This document shows, in pieces, positions 31,648-40,093 of a DNA stretch of 64,000 nt (within the stretch, counting starts at the first letter, position 1; each line of letters opens with the position of its first letter). The DNA is taken from contig NZ_CP102428.1 in assembly GCF_024652905.1 (NCBI RefSeq), positions 3,112,501-3,176,500 on the forward strand, given 5' to 3'. This DNA comes from Pseudomonas oryzihabitans. Its GTDB lineage: Bacteria; Pseudomonadota; Gammaproteobacteria; Pseudomonadales; Pseudomonadaceae. The notes under the pieces were generated by a model. The model did no database searches, was not told the origin of the DNA, and worked only from the letters and a program-made list of their open reading frames with translations. The translations under genes were made by a program, and so were the position numbers.

Positions 31648-32466
31648 TCAGCGGGCGACGAAGGCCAGCAGGTCCTGGTTCAACTGCGCGGCGTGGGTCA
31701 CCGCGAAGCCGTGGGGGGCGCCGGCGTACACCTTGAGCTCGGCGCCACGTATCAGCTCGGCCGCCAGCTTGCCGGTGGTCGCGAAGGGCACCACCTGGTC
31801 GGCGTCGCCGTGGATCACCAGGGTCGGCACGTCGATCTTGGCCATGTCCGGACGGAAGTCGGTTTCCGAGAAGGCGGTGACGCAGTCGACCGTGCCTTTG
31901 AGCGAAGCCAGCAGGGCGATGTTGAGGGTCTGGGTGAAGACGCCTTCGGAGACCTGCTGGCCCTGGTTGGTGCCATAGAACACTGGCGCGAAGTCGGCGA
32001 GGAACTGGGCGCGGTCCTTCAGCAGACCGCCGCGGATGCCGTCGAAGACGCCCTGGTCGACGCCCTGGGGGAAGTCCGGCTTCTGCCCGAACAGCGGGGT
32101 GACGGCGCCGAGCAGCGCCAGCTTGGCGACCCGCGCCGAGCCGTGGCGCGCCAGGTAGCGGCTGACGTCGCCACCGCCCATGGAGAAGCCCACCAGGGTG
32201 ACGTCGCGCAGATCCAGGTGCTCGATCAGCTCCTTGATGTCGTCGGCGAAGGTGTCGTAGTCATAGCCATTCCACGGCTGGCCGGAGCGCCCGAAGCCGC
32301 GGCGGTCGAAGGCGATGGCGCGATAGCCGTGGCTGGCCAGATGATGCATCTGGTAATCCCACATGTCGGCGTCCAACGGCCAGCCGTGGCTGAACAGCAC
32401 GGGCTTGCCGCTGCCCCAGTCCTTGAAATAGATCTCGACGCCATCGCGGGTGGTGAAGGTGCTCAT
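31648..32466 (-). CDS. alpha/beta hydrolase, non-haem chloroperoxidase/esterase type
   Basis: This serine hydrolase of 272 residues is of the bromo/chloroperoxidase-like group. It has the oxyanion segment LFSHGWPLDADMW, the nucleophile elbow GFSMGGGD (Ser95), an Asp in VIHGDADQVVP and the catalytic His in GAPHGF (about 252). Such enzymes act as esterases and can show perhydrolase activity. The start overlaps the upstream ABM gene by 4 bp, so both are translationally coupled. Confidence 0.92.
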   Translation of the reverse strand: MSTFTTRDGVEIYFKDWGSGKPVLFSHGWPLDADMWDYQMHHLASHGYRAIAFDRRGFGRSGQPWNGYDYDTFADDIKELIEHLDLRDVTLVGFSMGGGDVSRYLARHGSARVAKLALLGAVTPLFGQKPDFPQGVDQGVFDGIRGGLLKDRAQFLADFAPVFYGTNQGQQVSEGVFTQTLNIALLASLKGTVDCVTAFSETDFRPDMAKIDVPTLVIHGDADQVVPFATTGKLAAELIRGAELKVYAGAPHGFAVTHAAQLNQDLLAFVAR

Positions 32467-33092
32467 GGTTGTTCGCCTCTAAGGGTGGAAGGAGTGGAAA
32501 AGGCGCCCGAGCGGGCGTTGAGCCAGGGCGCGCACAGGCGGCTCACCCTCGGCATGATCAGGAACACCACCAGCGGCACGATGCACAGGGTGATCAGCAG
32601 GTTGCTCGGCACCGGGCCGGCCAGCAGCGGATAGCGCGCGAACAGCGGCTGCCACAGTGGTGGGATCAGCATGGTCAGGGGCGCGATCACCAGGTAGGTC
32701 AGCACCGCCTGCTTCCAGGCCGGTGGCTGGCGCACGCCGGGGCGCGGCGGGTTGAACCAGAACTCGGCGTCGGCATGCACCTCGGGCGCATCGGCCTCGC
32801 GCAGCAGCGGTGCCACCTCGGCGATCAGCGCCTGGCGTTCCGGCGAAGCCAGCCAGGCCTGCAGCCGCTCGACGTCGGCGAAACGCACCAGGGTGGTGAA
32901 GGCGGTGCCTGCCTCGGCCGGCGGGATGACATCCACACCGAGATGGCCACAGGCTTCACGGGCAGCGGTGACCGCGCGCTGCAGCCAGCGCTGATAGGCG
33001 TCCTGCTGGCCGGCCAGGGGCTGGTGGCGGATCACCAGGGTGACGATGCGACTGTGCGCCTGATGTAGGTCCTGCCCGCGTGTGGCGCTCAT
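32463..33092 (-). CDS. antibiotic-biosynthesis-monooxygenase-like membrane protein
   Basis: This 209-residue protein combines a soluble N-terminal ABM-like ferredoxin fold (about residues 14-115) with two C-terminal membrane helices (KQAVLTYLVIAPLTMLI and LLITLCIVPLVVFLIM). The soluble part includes VTLVIRHQPLAGQQDAYQRW. The real start is the ATG at 33092; longer readings run out of frame through doxX. It overlaps doxX and the hydrolase gene by 4 bp each. The family is widespread but uncharacterised; a membrane-tethered quinone or small-molecule oxidase is possible. Confidence 0.83.
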   Translation of the reverse strand: MSATRGQDLHQAHSRIVTLVIRHQPLAGQQDAYQRWLQRAVTAAREACGHLGVDVIPPAEAGTAFTTLVRFADVERLQAWLASPERQALIAEVAPLLREADAPEVHADAEFWFNPPRPGVRQPPAWKQAVLTYLVIAPLTMLIPPLWQPLFARYPLLAGPVPSNLLITLCIVPLVVFLIMPRVSRLCAPWLNARSGAFSTPSTLRGEQP

Positions 33093-33514
33093 GACAGGGC
33101 CCTCGCGAAACCACCCTGGGCGGCGTGACGCCTGACCAGCCGGGCTTCCAGTGAATAGCGACCGGGCCCGGTGAGCGCCAGGGTGCCGAACAGCACCAGC
33201 AGCAGCCAGCCGAACTGCCCCTGCTCCAGAGACCATTCGGGGTGCACCACCAGCAGGGCGATCAGCAGCAACCCGAGGATCGGCAGGCAGGCCAGGCGCG
33301 TCGCCCAGCCCAGGGCGATCAGCAACGGACAGAGCACCTCGGCGAAGACGGCGAAGCCCAGCGTCGGCCAGGCGCCCAGGTGCAGCGGGTCTTCGATCAG
33401 GCCAAGCTGCTGGCGAAAGTGCAGCGCCTTGGGCAGACCATGCACCGCCAGGAGCAGCCCGGCGCCGCCCAGGCGTAGGAACAGGAGTCCCAGATCCAGC
33501 CTCACGCTTCCCAT
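33089..33514 (-). CDS. DoxX-family membrane protein
   Basis: This four-helix inner-membrane protein of 141 residues starts MGSVRLDLGLLFLRLGG and contains GLPKALHF and a helix around FAEVLCPLLIALGWATRL. It is the first gene of the leftward operon doxX-ABM-hydrolase-amidohydrolase-MFS-ycaC-LysR. DoxX proteins are linked to quinone, thiosulfate or oxidative-stress functions in other organisms, but no specific reaction can be assigned. It is divergent from a second DoxX-like gene at 33801 across 286 bp. Confidence 0.85.
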   Translation of the reverse strand: MGSVRLDLGLLFLRLGGAGLLLAVHGLPKALHFRQQLGLIEDPLHLGAWPTLGFAVFAEVLCPLLIALGWATRLACLPILGLLLIALLVVHPEWSLEQGQFGWLLLVLFGTLALTGPGRYSLEARLVRRHAAQGGFARALS

Positions 33515-33683
33515 GACCCATCCCCCTGATGAAAGAGTCGGCTGCGAGAGAGACCTCGCGCCGTCGATGGAGCGAACTTTCGCTCGGACGACGGCGGACG
33601 GCCTTGGACGTCTGTGCTGGTTTTTGTACGCCTGTGCTGTGGCGTGTAGCTGAAAGGATTCAGGTTGCAGCAACGGGAAGATA

Positions 33684-33700
33684 GTCAACCTGAGGGTGAC
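33684..33700. promoter_or_regulatory. imperfect palindrome between the divergent DoxX genes
   Basis: GTCAACCTGAGGGTGAC is a near-perfect dyad (GTCA.CC / GG.TGAC) in the 286-bp region between the leftward doxX operon and the rightward DoxX gene. The position suits a shared operator, perhaps for the operon's LysR protein. The rest of the gap holds nothing that I can name. Confidence 0.35.
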
Positions 33701-33800
33701 TGTTTAACGCGCCATCACTACTTATTCGGGAATCGAGTGGACAGTAAGCTTGCCCATCGCATCCAAGCCGGATGCCAGACCTGGAAAAGGACAGTCAACG

Positions 33801-34208
33801 ATGAACACCCAAGCCCTCACCGCCACCACCGGCCGCCTGCTGCTGGCCAGCCTCTTCCTGTTCAGTGGCGTAGGCAAACTGCTCGCCCCGGCCGCCACCA
33901 AGGGCTATATCGCCGCCATGGGCCTGCCCTTCCCGGACCTCGCCTACCTGGGCGCCCTGGTGGTGGAGCTGGGACTCGCCAGCCTCCTGCTGATCGGCTA
34001 CCGCACCCGCCCGGTCGCCCTGGCCATGGCCGCCTTCACCCTGGCGACCGCCCTGGTATTCCACAGCCAGTTCGCCGATCAGAACCAACTGATCCACTTC
34101 CTCAAGAACATCGCCATCGCCGGGGGCCTGTTGCAGGTGGCTGCCTTCGGCGCCGGGGCGCTGAGCGTGGACGGGCGGCGGCCGGTGCGGGCGGCCCGAC
34201 TCGCCTGA
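33801..34208 (+). CDS. DoxX-family membrane protein (second copy)
   Basis: This is a 135-residue, four-helix membrane protein (LLLASLFLFSGVGKLLAP, DLAYLGALVVELGLASLLLIGY, MAAFTLATALVFHSQFADQNQLIHFLKNIAIAGG). It has the YphA/DoxX pattern F..SG..K and F.KN..(I/M). The ATG at 33801 is chosen because it directly precedes the first helix. It is monocistronic and divergent from the doxX operon; a convergent LysR gene ends 36 bp after it. Confidence 0.85.
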   Translation: MNTQALTATTGRLLLASLFLFSGVGKLLAPAATKGYIAAMGLPFPDLAYLGALVVELGLASLLLIGYRTRPVALAMAAFTLATALVFHSQFADQNQLIHFLKNIAIAGGLLQVAAFGAGALSVDGRRPVRAARLA

Positions 34209-34244
34209 TCGCCCTCGCTCGTGGCGCCCGCCTGATCCTTGAGG

Positions 34245-35165
34245 TCAGGCGGGCGCCGTCACATCCAGCATCCTGGCGCAGGCCTCGCGCACCAGTTCGA
34301 GGAACAGGCGCAGCCGCGCCGGGTAGACCCGGGCGTAGGGATAGATGAGATAGATTGGCAGGGGCGCGGCCTGCCATTCCGGCAGCAGGTGCACCAGGCG
34401 TCCCGCGGCGACGTCCTCGCGCACCATCCAGTGCGACAGCGCCGCGCAGCCCAGACCACGCACCGCGGCATGACGGGCGACGAAGAGACTCTCGGTGGCC
34501 AGCCGCGGGCGCAAGGGGATCAGCCGGCTTTCGCCAGTTGCGCCCAGCTGCAGGCGCAGTTCGGTCTGGTAGAACTGCGTCATGGCGATCCAGGGCAGTG
34601 CCGCCAGCTCCTCGGGTGCTTGCAGCGTGCTCGCCAGCTCCGGCGCCGCCACCAGGATGCGCTGCACATCACCCAGGCGCACCGCCACGGTATCCGGATC
34701 CTCCACCACCCCCACCCGGATGGCGCAGTCGACGCCATCGGCGACGAAATTGGGCGCCCGGTCGCTGAGCACCCAATCCACCTGCATACCGGGATAGCGC
34801 CGCAGATAGGTCTCCAGCGGATCGAGCAACTGCTCCTGGCCGAAGGCATGGGGCATCACCACCCGCAGCCGTCCCTCGGGCTCGGCATGGGCACCATGCA
34901 AGGCGGCGGCGAAAGCCTGCCAGTCGCCGAGCAGTTGCTGGGCCTGGCGATAGCAGCGCTGGCCGTCCTCGGTCAGGCGCAGGGCGTGGGTCGAGCGCTG
35001 CACCAGGCGCACCTGCAGCGCCCCCTCCAACGCTTGCAGACGTCGGCTGACGGTAGGCTGGGTGGTGCCAAGCTGGCGCGCGGCCGCCGACAGGCTGCCG
35101 GCTTCGACGATACGCACGAAGGTTTCCAGCAGGTCGAGACGGTCATGGGTAAAGGTGGTGTTCAT
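34245..35165 (-). CDS. LysR-family regulator divergent from an MFS transporter
   Basis: This regulator has 306 residues, with the HTH in DLLETFVRIVEAGSLSAAARQLGTTQPTVSRRLQ and an effector domain. It is divergent from the MFS gene at 35263 across 97 bp, and probably controls it. It belongs to the common AaeR/DhcR-like group that begins with a DRL.LL.TF pattern. Confidence 0.9.
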   Translation of the reverse strand: MNTTFTHDRLDLLETFVRIVEAGSLSAAARQLGTTQPTVSRRLQALEGALQVRLVQRSTHALRLTEDGQRCYRQAQQLLGDWQAFAAALHGAHAEPEGRLRVVMPHAFGQEQLLDPLETYLRRYPGMQVDWVLSDRAPNFVADGVDCAIRVGVVEDPDTVAVRLGDVQRILVAAPELASTLQAPEELAALPWIAMTQFYQTELRLQLGATGESRLIPLRPRLATESLFVARHAAVRGLGCAALSHWMVREDVAAGRLVHLLPEWQAAPLPIYLIYPYARVYPARLRLFLELVREACARMLDVTAPA

Positions 35166-35262
35166 ACGGCCTACGTATACCCCCTGTACCCCGCGTTCGG
35201 CTACAGGCAGCGACCACTCTGGCGAAGAATGCGCTCATCGTCTTCCCACCCGGAGAATCGCC

Positions 35263-36486
35263 ATGACCGACATTCCACTCTCGCATAGCCAGACCTCGCC
35301 TCACAGCGGCAGTCTATCCCCTGCCCTGCTTGGCCTGCTGGCCACCGGCGCCGGCCTCAGCGTAGCCAACCTCTATTACAGCCAGCCCCTGCTGGGCACC
35401 CTGGCCAGTGCCCTGCCCGCGCCCGCTGCCGACGTGGGGCTGATCCCCACCCTCACCCAACTCGGCTATGCCCTGGGGCTGCTGCTGCTCGCACCCCTGG
35501 GTGATCGCTTCGATCGCCGCCGCATCATCCTGGCCAAGCTGGCCGTGCTACTGCTGGCGCTGCTCGGCGCCAGTCTGGCGCCGGGGTTGCACGGGCTGCT
35601 GGTGGCCAGTCTGGTCACCGGCTTGGCCGCCACCGTGGCCCAGGACCTGGTGCCCGCCGCCGCGACCCTGGCGCCGCCGGCCGAGCGCGGGCGCATCGTC
35701 GGCACGGTGATGACGGGGCTGCTGCTGGGCATCCTGCTGTCGCGGGTGGTGAGCGGCCTGGTGGGCGAGTGGCTGGGCTGGCGCGCGGTCTATCTGTTCG
35801 CCGCCCTCAGCATCGCCGCCATCGCCGTGGCGGTCTGGCGTGGTCTGCCGGCCTTCGCCGCCACCACCCGGCTCAGCTATCCGGCCCTGCTCGGCTCCCT
35901 GGGTGCCCTCTGGCGCCAGCATGCCGCCCTGCGCCGGGCGACCCTGGCGCAAGGGCTGCTGTCCGTGGGCTTCAGTGCCTTCTGGTCGACCCTCGCCCTC
36001 TATCTGCATGCCGGGCCCTTCCAGTTGGGTAGCGCCGCCGCCGGCGCCTTCGGCCTGGCCGGTGCCGCCGGTGCCCTGGCCGCGCCCTGGGCCGGGCGCC
36101 TAGCGGATCGCCATGGCTCGGAATGGGTGACGCGCCTGGGCATCGGCCTGGCGGCCACGGCCTTTGCCAGCCTGCTGCTGCTGCCTTGGCTGCCGGGCGT
36201 GGCCGGTCTGGTGCTGCTGGCGCTGGCGACGGTGGTCTTCGATCTCGGCGTCCAGGCCACCCTGATCGCCCACCAGGCCCAGGTCTACGGCCTGGAACCC
36301 GAGGCGCGCAGCCGCCTCAACGCGGTGCTCTTCACTGGCATGTTCATCGGCATGGCCAGCGGCGCGGCGCTGGGCAGTCTGCTGCTGGCCCACCTGGGCT
36401 GGAATGGCGTTGCCGGCCTGGCGCTGGCGACAGCCCTGCTGGCTCTGGCGGTACGGCTCTGGCCTGCCCGTCCGCACCTGGAGTAA
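35263..36486 (+). CDS. MFS transporter
   Basis: This is a twelve-helix major facilitator of 407 residues. The motif ASGAALGSLLLAHLGWNGVAG at the C-terminus, and GLLLGILLSRVVSGLVGEWLGWRAVY in the centre, closely parallel the MFS at 23248-24435, so the two are paralogues. The ATG at 35263 with GGAG upstream is chosen over a longer reading that would overlap the LysR gene. An efflux function is likely, and the substrate is unknown. Confidence 0.88.
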   Translation: MTDIPLSHSQTSPHSGSLSPALLGLLATGAGLSVANLYYSQPLLGTLASALPAPAADVGLIPTLTQLGYALGLLLLAPLGDRFDRRRIILAKLAVLLLALLGASLAPGLHGLLVASLVTGLAATVAQDLVPAAATLAPPAERGRIVGTVMTGLLLGILLSRVVSGLVGEWLGWRAVYLFAALSIAAIAVAVWRGLPAFAATTRLSYPALLGSLGALWRQHAALRRATLAQGLLSVGFSAFWSTLALYLHAGPFQLGSAAAGAFGLAGAAGALAAPWAGRLADRHGSEWVTRLGIGLAATAFASLLLLPWLPGVAGLVLLALATVVFDLGVQATLIAHQAQVYGLEPEARSRLNAVLFTGMFIGMASGAALGSLLLAHLGWNGVAGLALATALLALAVRLWPARPHLE

Positions 36487-36648
36487 CGATCACGGTAAAC
36501 AGCACGGCGCCCTTTGGCTGAAGGCATCGTCAACCAGAACAGGACGACCATTCTCCTTCCAGCTCGTTAATCAAACCGGGGCGCCACAGTAGGATGACTT
36601 CCATGGCGTCGGAACAGACCGCGCCCCACTCAGACAAGGAGCCTCATC

Positions 36649-37371
36649 ATGCTGGCCATTCGTAAAGCTTCCGATCGCGGCGCCGCCAACCACGGCTGGC
36701 TCAAGTCCTTTCACACCTTTTCCTTCGCCAGCTACCGCAATCCGGCGGAACAGGGCTTCTCCGACCTGCTGGTGATCAACGACGACACCGTGACCGGGGG
36801 CCAGGGCTTCGGCGAGCACCCGCACCGCGACATGGAGATCTTCTCCTATGTGCTCGAAGGCGCCCTGGAGCACCAGGACAGCCTGGGCACCGGTTCGGTG
36901 ATCCGCCCGGGCGACGTCCAGCTGATGAGCGCCGGCAGTGGCGTCAGCCACAGCGAGTTCAACCACTCCGAGCGCGAGAGTGTGCATTTCCTGCAGATCT
37001 GGATCGTGCCCAACGTGCGCCGCGCCGAACCGCGCTACCAGCAGCAGCACTTCAGCGCCGAGGCCAAGCGTGGTCGTCTGGCCCTGATCATCTCGCCGGA
37101 CGGCGCCGAGGGCTCGCTGGAAGTACGCCAGGACGCCCGGGTCTACGCCGGTCTGTTCGACGGCAGCGAAAGCGCCGCGCTGCAACTGGCCCCCGAGCGC
37201 CATGCCTATGTGCACGTCGCCCGCGGCAGCCTGGAGCTGAATGGCGTCCTGCTGCAGGCCGGTGACGGCGCAAGGCTGCGCGGCGAGCGCGAGCTGCAGC
37301 TGGCCCACGGGACCGATGCCGAGGTGCTGGTATTCGATCTGCGGCCCAACGAACTGCCGCAAATGCCCTGA
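36649..37371 (+). CDS. pirin-family bicupin protein
   Basis: This 240-residue bicupin is related to pirin/YhaK. Metal ligands expected in the N-terminal cupin are present: His57 and His59 in GFGEHPHRDMEI, and His101 and Glu103 in SGVSHSEFNHS. Some pirins are quercetin dioxygenases; others have unknown roles. It has its own promoter region of 162 bp, and a small hairpin begins at its stop codon. YcaC and pirin genes are also neighbours elsewhere in Pseudomonas, from memory. Confidence 0.9.
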   Translation: MLAIRKASDRGAANHGWLKSFHTFSFASYRNPAEQGFSDLLVINDDTVTGGQGFGEHPHRDMEIFSYVLEGALEHQDSLGTGSVIRPGDVQLMSAGSGVSHSEFNHSERESVHFLQIWIVPNVRRAEPRYQQQHFSAEAKRGRLALIISPDGAEGSLEVRQDARVYAGLFDGSESAALQLAPERHAYVHVARGSLELNGVLLQAGDGARLRGERELQLAHGTDAEVLVFDLRPNELPQMP

Positions 37372-37396
37372 CTACGATTTGCTCGCTAAATCGTAG
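37372..37396. terminator. short hairpin after the pirin gene
   Basis: CTACGATTT (37372-37380) and AAATCGTAG (37388-37396) form a perfect 9-bp stem with a 7-base loop, starting one base after the pirin stop. The following T-tract is poor (GCTTAGTTTG), so termination is possible but not certain. Confidence 0.4.
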
Positions 37397-37451
37397 GCTT
37401 AGTTTGCGCTAGGAGGCCGCTCCCACCGCCTCCCCTTGCCGAGAACGCGCC

Positions 37452-38042
37452 ATGAGCACCCAAGCCCTGACTTCCCTGGTGGCCGGTAACGCCACCCTCT
37501 GGCTGACGCTGAACGTCTTTGGCGAACAGCTGGGCCTGCCGGTACCGGCCTATCCGTCTTTGCTGGTGATGGGCGCCGCGGCCGATGAAGCCGAGTTGCT
37601 CCTGGCGCTGCTGGCCAGCGTGGCGGTCACCGGCGTGGCCGATCTGCTCTGGTACTGGGCCGGTCGGCGCCATGGCGCCTGGCTGCTGCGCCATCTGCCT
37701 GGCCAGCATGTCCCGGCCGCCACCCGCCTGCCCAGCTTGCTGCTGGTGGCCAAGTTCATCCCCGGCGCCGCGGCCCTGGCCACCCTGAGCGCGGGCGCCA
37801 GCGCCATGCCCCTGCGGCGCTTCCTGGCCTATGACCTGGGCGGCGCCACCCTGTGGATCGGCTCCGGCCTGGCCCTGGGGCGGTTGTTCGAGGCGCACAT
37901 CCTGGCCCTGCTCGACGCACTCCAGGCCTATGGCCCGGCGCCCCTGCTGCTCGCCGGACTGCTCGGCCTCGCCCTGCTGGGCTGGCACCTGCTGGCTCGC
38001 CGCCACGGTCGGCCAAGCCCGGCGCGACAGTATTGCGCCTAA
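37452..38042 (+). CDS. DedA/SNARE-associated family membrane protein
   Basis: This 196-residue inner-membrane protein of the DedA family (VTT domain) contains the hallmark segment VAKFIPGAAALATLSAGASA followed by MPLRRFLAYDLGGATLW, but Pro-Gly occurs where longer DedA proteins have an R..P..R motif. DedA proteins act as lipid scramblases or flippases and affect proton motive force. This short form is often found fused or adjacent to a rhodanese domain; none is present here. Confidence 0.83.
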   Translation: MSTQALTSLVAGNATLWLTLNVFGEQLGLPVPAYPSLLVMGAAADEAELLLALLASVAVTGVADLLWYWAGRRHGAWLLRHLPGQHVPAATRLPSLLLVAKFIPGAAALATLSAGASAMPLRRFLAYDLGGATLWIGSGLALGRLFEAHILALLDALQAYGPAPLLLAGLLGLALLGWHLLARRHGRPSPARQYCA

Positions 38043-38157
38043 GCCGTTGCCGGCTTAACGCTAATTAACGATAGACAACTCGCACGTCAGACAACTGCAG
38101 GGAATCATTCTCAGCCAGGCCAGCGCGCCACACGGCTGGTTTGACAGGGAGAGCGCC

Positions 38158-38598
38158 ATGTCCATGACCGTCGATAGCACCCTGGCTCTATCCAATACCC
38201 GACTGGTCGGCTTGGCCGCCTGGCAGGAACGTCTGGCCAAGGAAGTCCTGCTGCAGCATCTGGAGCGCGGCATCAGCGTCAGCCAGGTCGCCTCCGTCTG
38301 CGGCCTGTCGCGCAGTCACTTCACCCGCCAGTTCAAGCTCAGCGCCGGACTCGCCCCACTGGAATGGCTGCGCCAGCAGCGCATCGACCGTGCCCGGCAA
38401 TTGCTCGCCGAGCGCCGGCTACCCCTGGCGGCGATCGCCCTGGAATGCGGCTTCTTCGACCAGGCGCATCTGAGCCGGGTATTCACCCGCGCCGTGGGGA
38501 TTCCGCCGCTGGCCTGGCAGCAGCAGGCCTTGGAGCGGCGGTTGCTGGCGGAACTGGCGCAGGTGCAGGCGCAACATGGCCAGCAGGCGGTAGCCTAG
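38158..38598 (+). CDS. AraC-family regulator, DNA-binding domain only
   Basis: This is a short regulator of 146 residues consisting essentially of an AraC double helix-turn-helix (about residues 30-125): ISVSQVASVCGLSRSHFTRQFKLSAG and LAAIALECGFFDQAHLSRVFTRAVG. There is no separate sensor domain, as in SoxS/MarA-type activators. A good AGGGAG ribosome site precedes the ATG. The last 180 bp overlap in antisense with the convergent winged-helix regulator, and the C-terminal tail after the DNA-binding domain (ALERRLLAELAQVQAQ) may be read-through of that gene's remains. Confidence 0.82.
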   Translation: MSMTVDSTLALSNTRLVGLAAWQERLAKEVLLQHLERGISVSQVASVCGLSRSHFTRQFKLSAGLAPLEWLRQQRIDRARQLLAERRLPLAAIALECGFFDQAHLSRVFTRAVGIPPLAWQQQALERRLLAELAQVQAQHGQQAVA

Positions 38599-39951
38599 GG
38601 TCGCCCCGCTGCCTTCCACCAGGATCAGCGACTTGTCCACCAATTGTCCCAGGAGGGGGATGAACAGCGCCTCCTCCAGCCCGCGCTGCGCCGCCAGTCG
38701 CAGGGCCTCCTGCCGACTGAAATGCTCCCCGGCCTCGGCCAGGGTCGCCAGCACGGCGAATTCCGACTCGCTCAGGCTGTGCAGACTCCAGTCGAGCATG
38801 GCGCGGAGGCTGCGCTGGCGTTGCGCCGCCGTGCGCCGCCCGGCCACGCTCAGGTAATAGCCGCCATCGAGTTGCGCCAAGACCCCCGCCAGCCCCAGTG
38901 CCGCCACCTGCTCGGCCAGGATCTCCAGCGCCAGGGGCACGCCTTCGCTGCGGCGGCAGATCTCGCCCACCAGCTGCACGTCGGCTGGCCGCAACTGCAG
39001 CCCCGGCAGGCGCGCCCGGGCACGCCGGACGAACAGCCGAAAGGCCGGCTGGCGCATGGCCTCGCGCAGCCGCCGTGTGGATGGATTCACGACCGGCAGC
39101 GGCGCCAGGCGCAACACGGCCTCCCCTTCCACCCGCAGGGCCTCGCGACTGGTGACCAGCACCCTGAGCTGCGGACAGCCTTGCAGCAGGTTTTCCACCA
39201 GCCAGGCCGCGGGTTCGATCAGCCGCTCGGCATTGTCCAGCACCAGCAGCAGGCGCCGTGTGGCCAAGGCTTCCTGCAGCGCCGGTAAACCACTGCCACT
39301 GGCGAGTCCCAGGTCGCTGGCGAGCCGATCCACCAGCGCCATCATGTGGCCCAGTGCCGCGAGATCGAGACTCTGTATCCCGTCGGCAACGTCTTCCGCC
39401 AGCGCGGGCAGCAGATGCTGGACCAGCAGCGACTTGCCGACACCGCCGGTACCCACCACCGACACCAGACGGCGTTGCGCGAGCAAGCGGCGTAGTTCGA
39501 CCAGGCTGGTCTCGCGCCCCTCCAGGGGCGTCAGGGGCAGTGGCGTCTCGGCCAGCGGCGTGAGGTCTTCCTCGCTCAGGCGCTCCACCGCCAGGGCGAA
39601 GCCGTAGCCGCGATGCCGGGCGCTGAGGATGGGATCCCGATCGCTGTAGGGGCGCAGTACCCGGCGCAGGGCCGAGATGTGCACCCGCAGGTTGATGTCC
39701 TCGACGACCGCGCCAGGCCAGACCCGGGCCATCAGGGTCTGCTTGCCGACCAGTTCGCCGGGGTGTTGCAGCAGCACCCGCAGGATGTCCAGGGCCCGTC
39801 CGCCGAGGGGCAGCACACGCTCGCCATCCAGCAGCAGGCGCCGACGTGCATCCAGGACCAGGCCGCAGAAGCGGAAGGCACTGGCGTCTTCCAGGGACTT
39901 GAGCTCTTGCATGACCGTGTCGCGCCACCTTGCCTCGGGTTCTGCGGGCAC
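38419..39951 (-). CDS. winged-helix/NB-ARC ATPase regulator, C-terminally truncated
   Basis: This 510-residue protein has an OmpR/CadC-type winged helix at about 27-122 (LGGRALDILRVLLQHPGELVGK, HISALRRVLRPY). An NB-ARC-like ATPase follows, with Walker A GTGGVGKS (167-174), Walker B LLLVLDN (about 234-240), a TSREALRVEGE sensor and an LATLAEAG...LVDKSL winged module to about residue 460. Relatives usually continue with a long TPR-like C-terminal sensor; here the frame enters the convergent araC-type gene and stops. The GTG at 39951 has GGAG close upstream; an ATG at 39912 is an alternative. It is likely a regulator that has lost its sensor. Confidence 0.75.
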   Translation of the reverse strand: MPAEPEARWRDTVMQELKSLEDASAFRFCGLVLDARRRLLLDGERVLPLGGRALDILRVLLQHPGELVGKQTLMARVWPGAVVEDINLRVHISALRRVLRPYSDRDPILSARHRGYGFALAVERLSEEDLTPLAETPLPLTPLEGRETSLVELRRLLAQRRLVSVVGTGGVGKSLLVQHLLPALAEDVADGIQSLDLAALGHMMALVDRLASDLGLASGSGLPALQEALATRRLLLVLDNAERLIEPAAWLVENLLQGCPQLRVLVTSREALRVEGEAVLRLAPLPVVNPSTRRLREAMRQPAFRLFVRRARARLPGLQLRPADVQLVGEICRRSEGVPLALEILAEQVAALGLAGVLAQLDGGYYLSVAGRRTAAQRQRSLRAMLDWSLHSLSESEFAVLATLAEAGEHFSRQEALRLAAQRGLEEALFIPLLGQLVDKSLILVEGSGATLGYRLLAMLRLHLRQFRQQPPLQGLLLPGQRRNPHGAGEYPAQMRLVEEAAFQGDRRQG

Positions 39952-40027
39952 CAGACTCCGCAGTCCCTCGACGGTGTGCGCCTCTCCTTGCCGATAGGTA
40001 CGACCATTCTGGCTGCTACCCAGGCAA

Positions 40028-40047
40028 GCCGTATGACGATATACGGC
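40028..40047. promoter_or_regulatory. palindrome upstream of the winged-helix regulator
   Basis: GCCGTAT-GACGAT-ATACGGC is a perfect 7-bp dyad, about 80-95 bp upstream of the regulator start at 39951 on the minus strand. It is a candidate operator, possibly autoregulatory; it lies in a 142-bp gap with nothing else recognisable. Confidence 0.35.
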
Positions 40048-40093
40048 CAGAAGCTGCCATCGATGGGCGTGATACCGCCATCAGAGGCCGATT

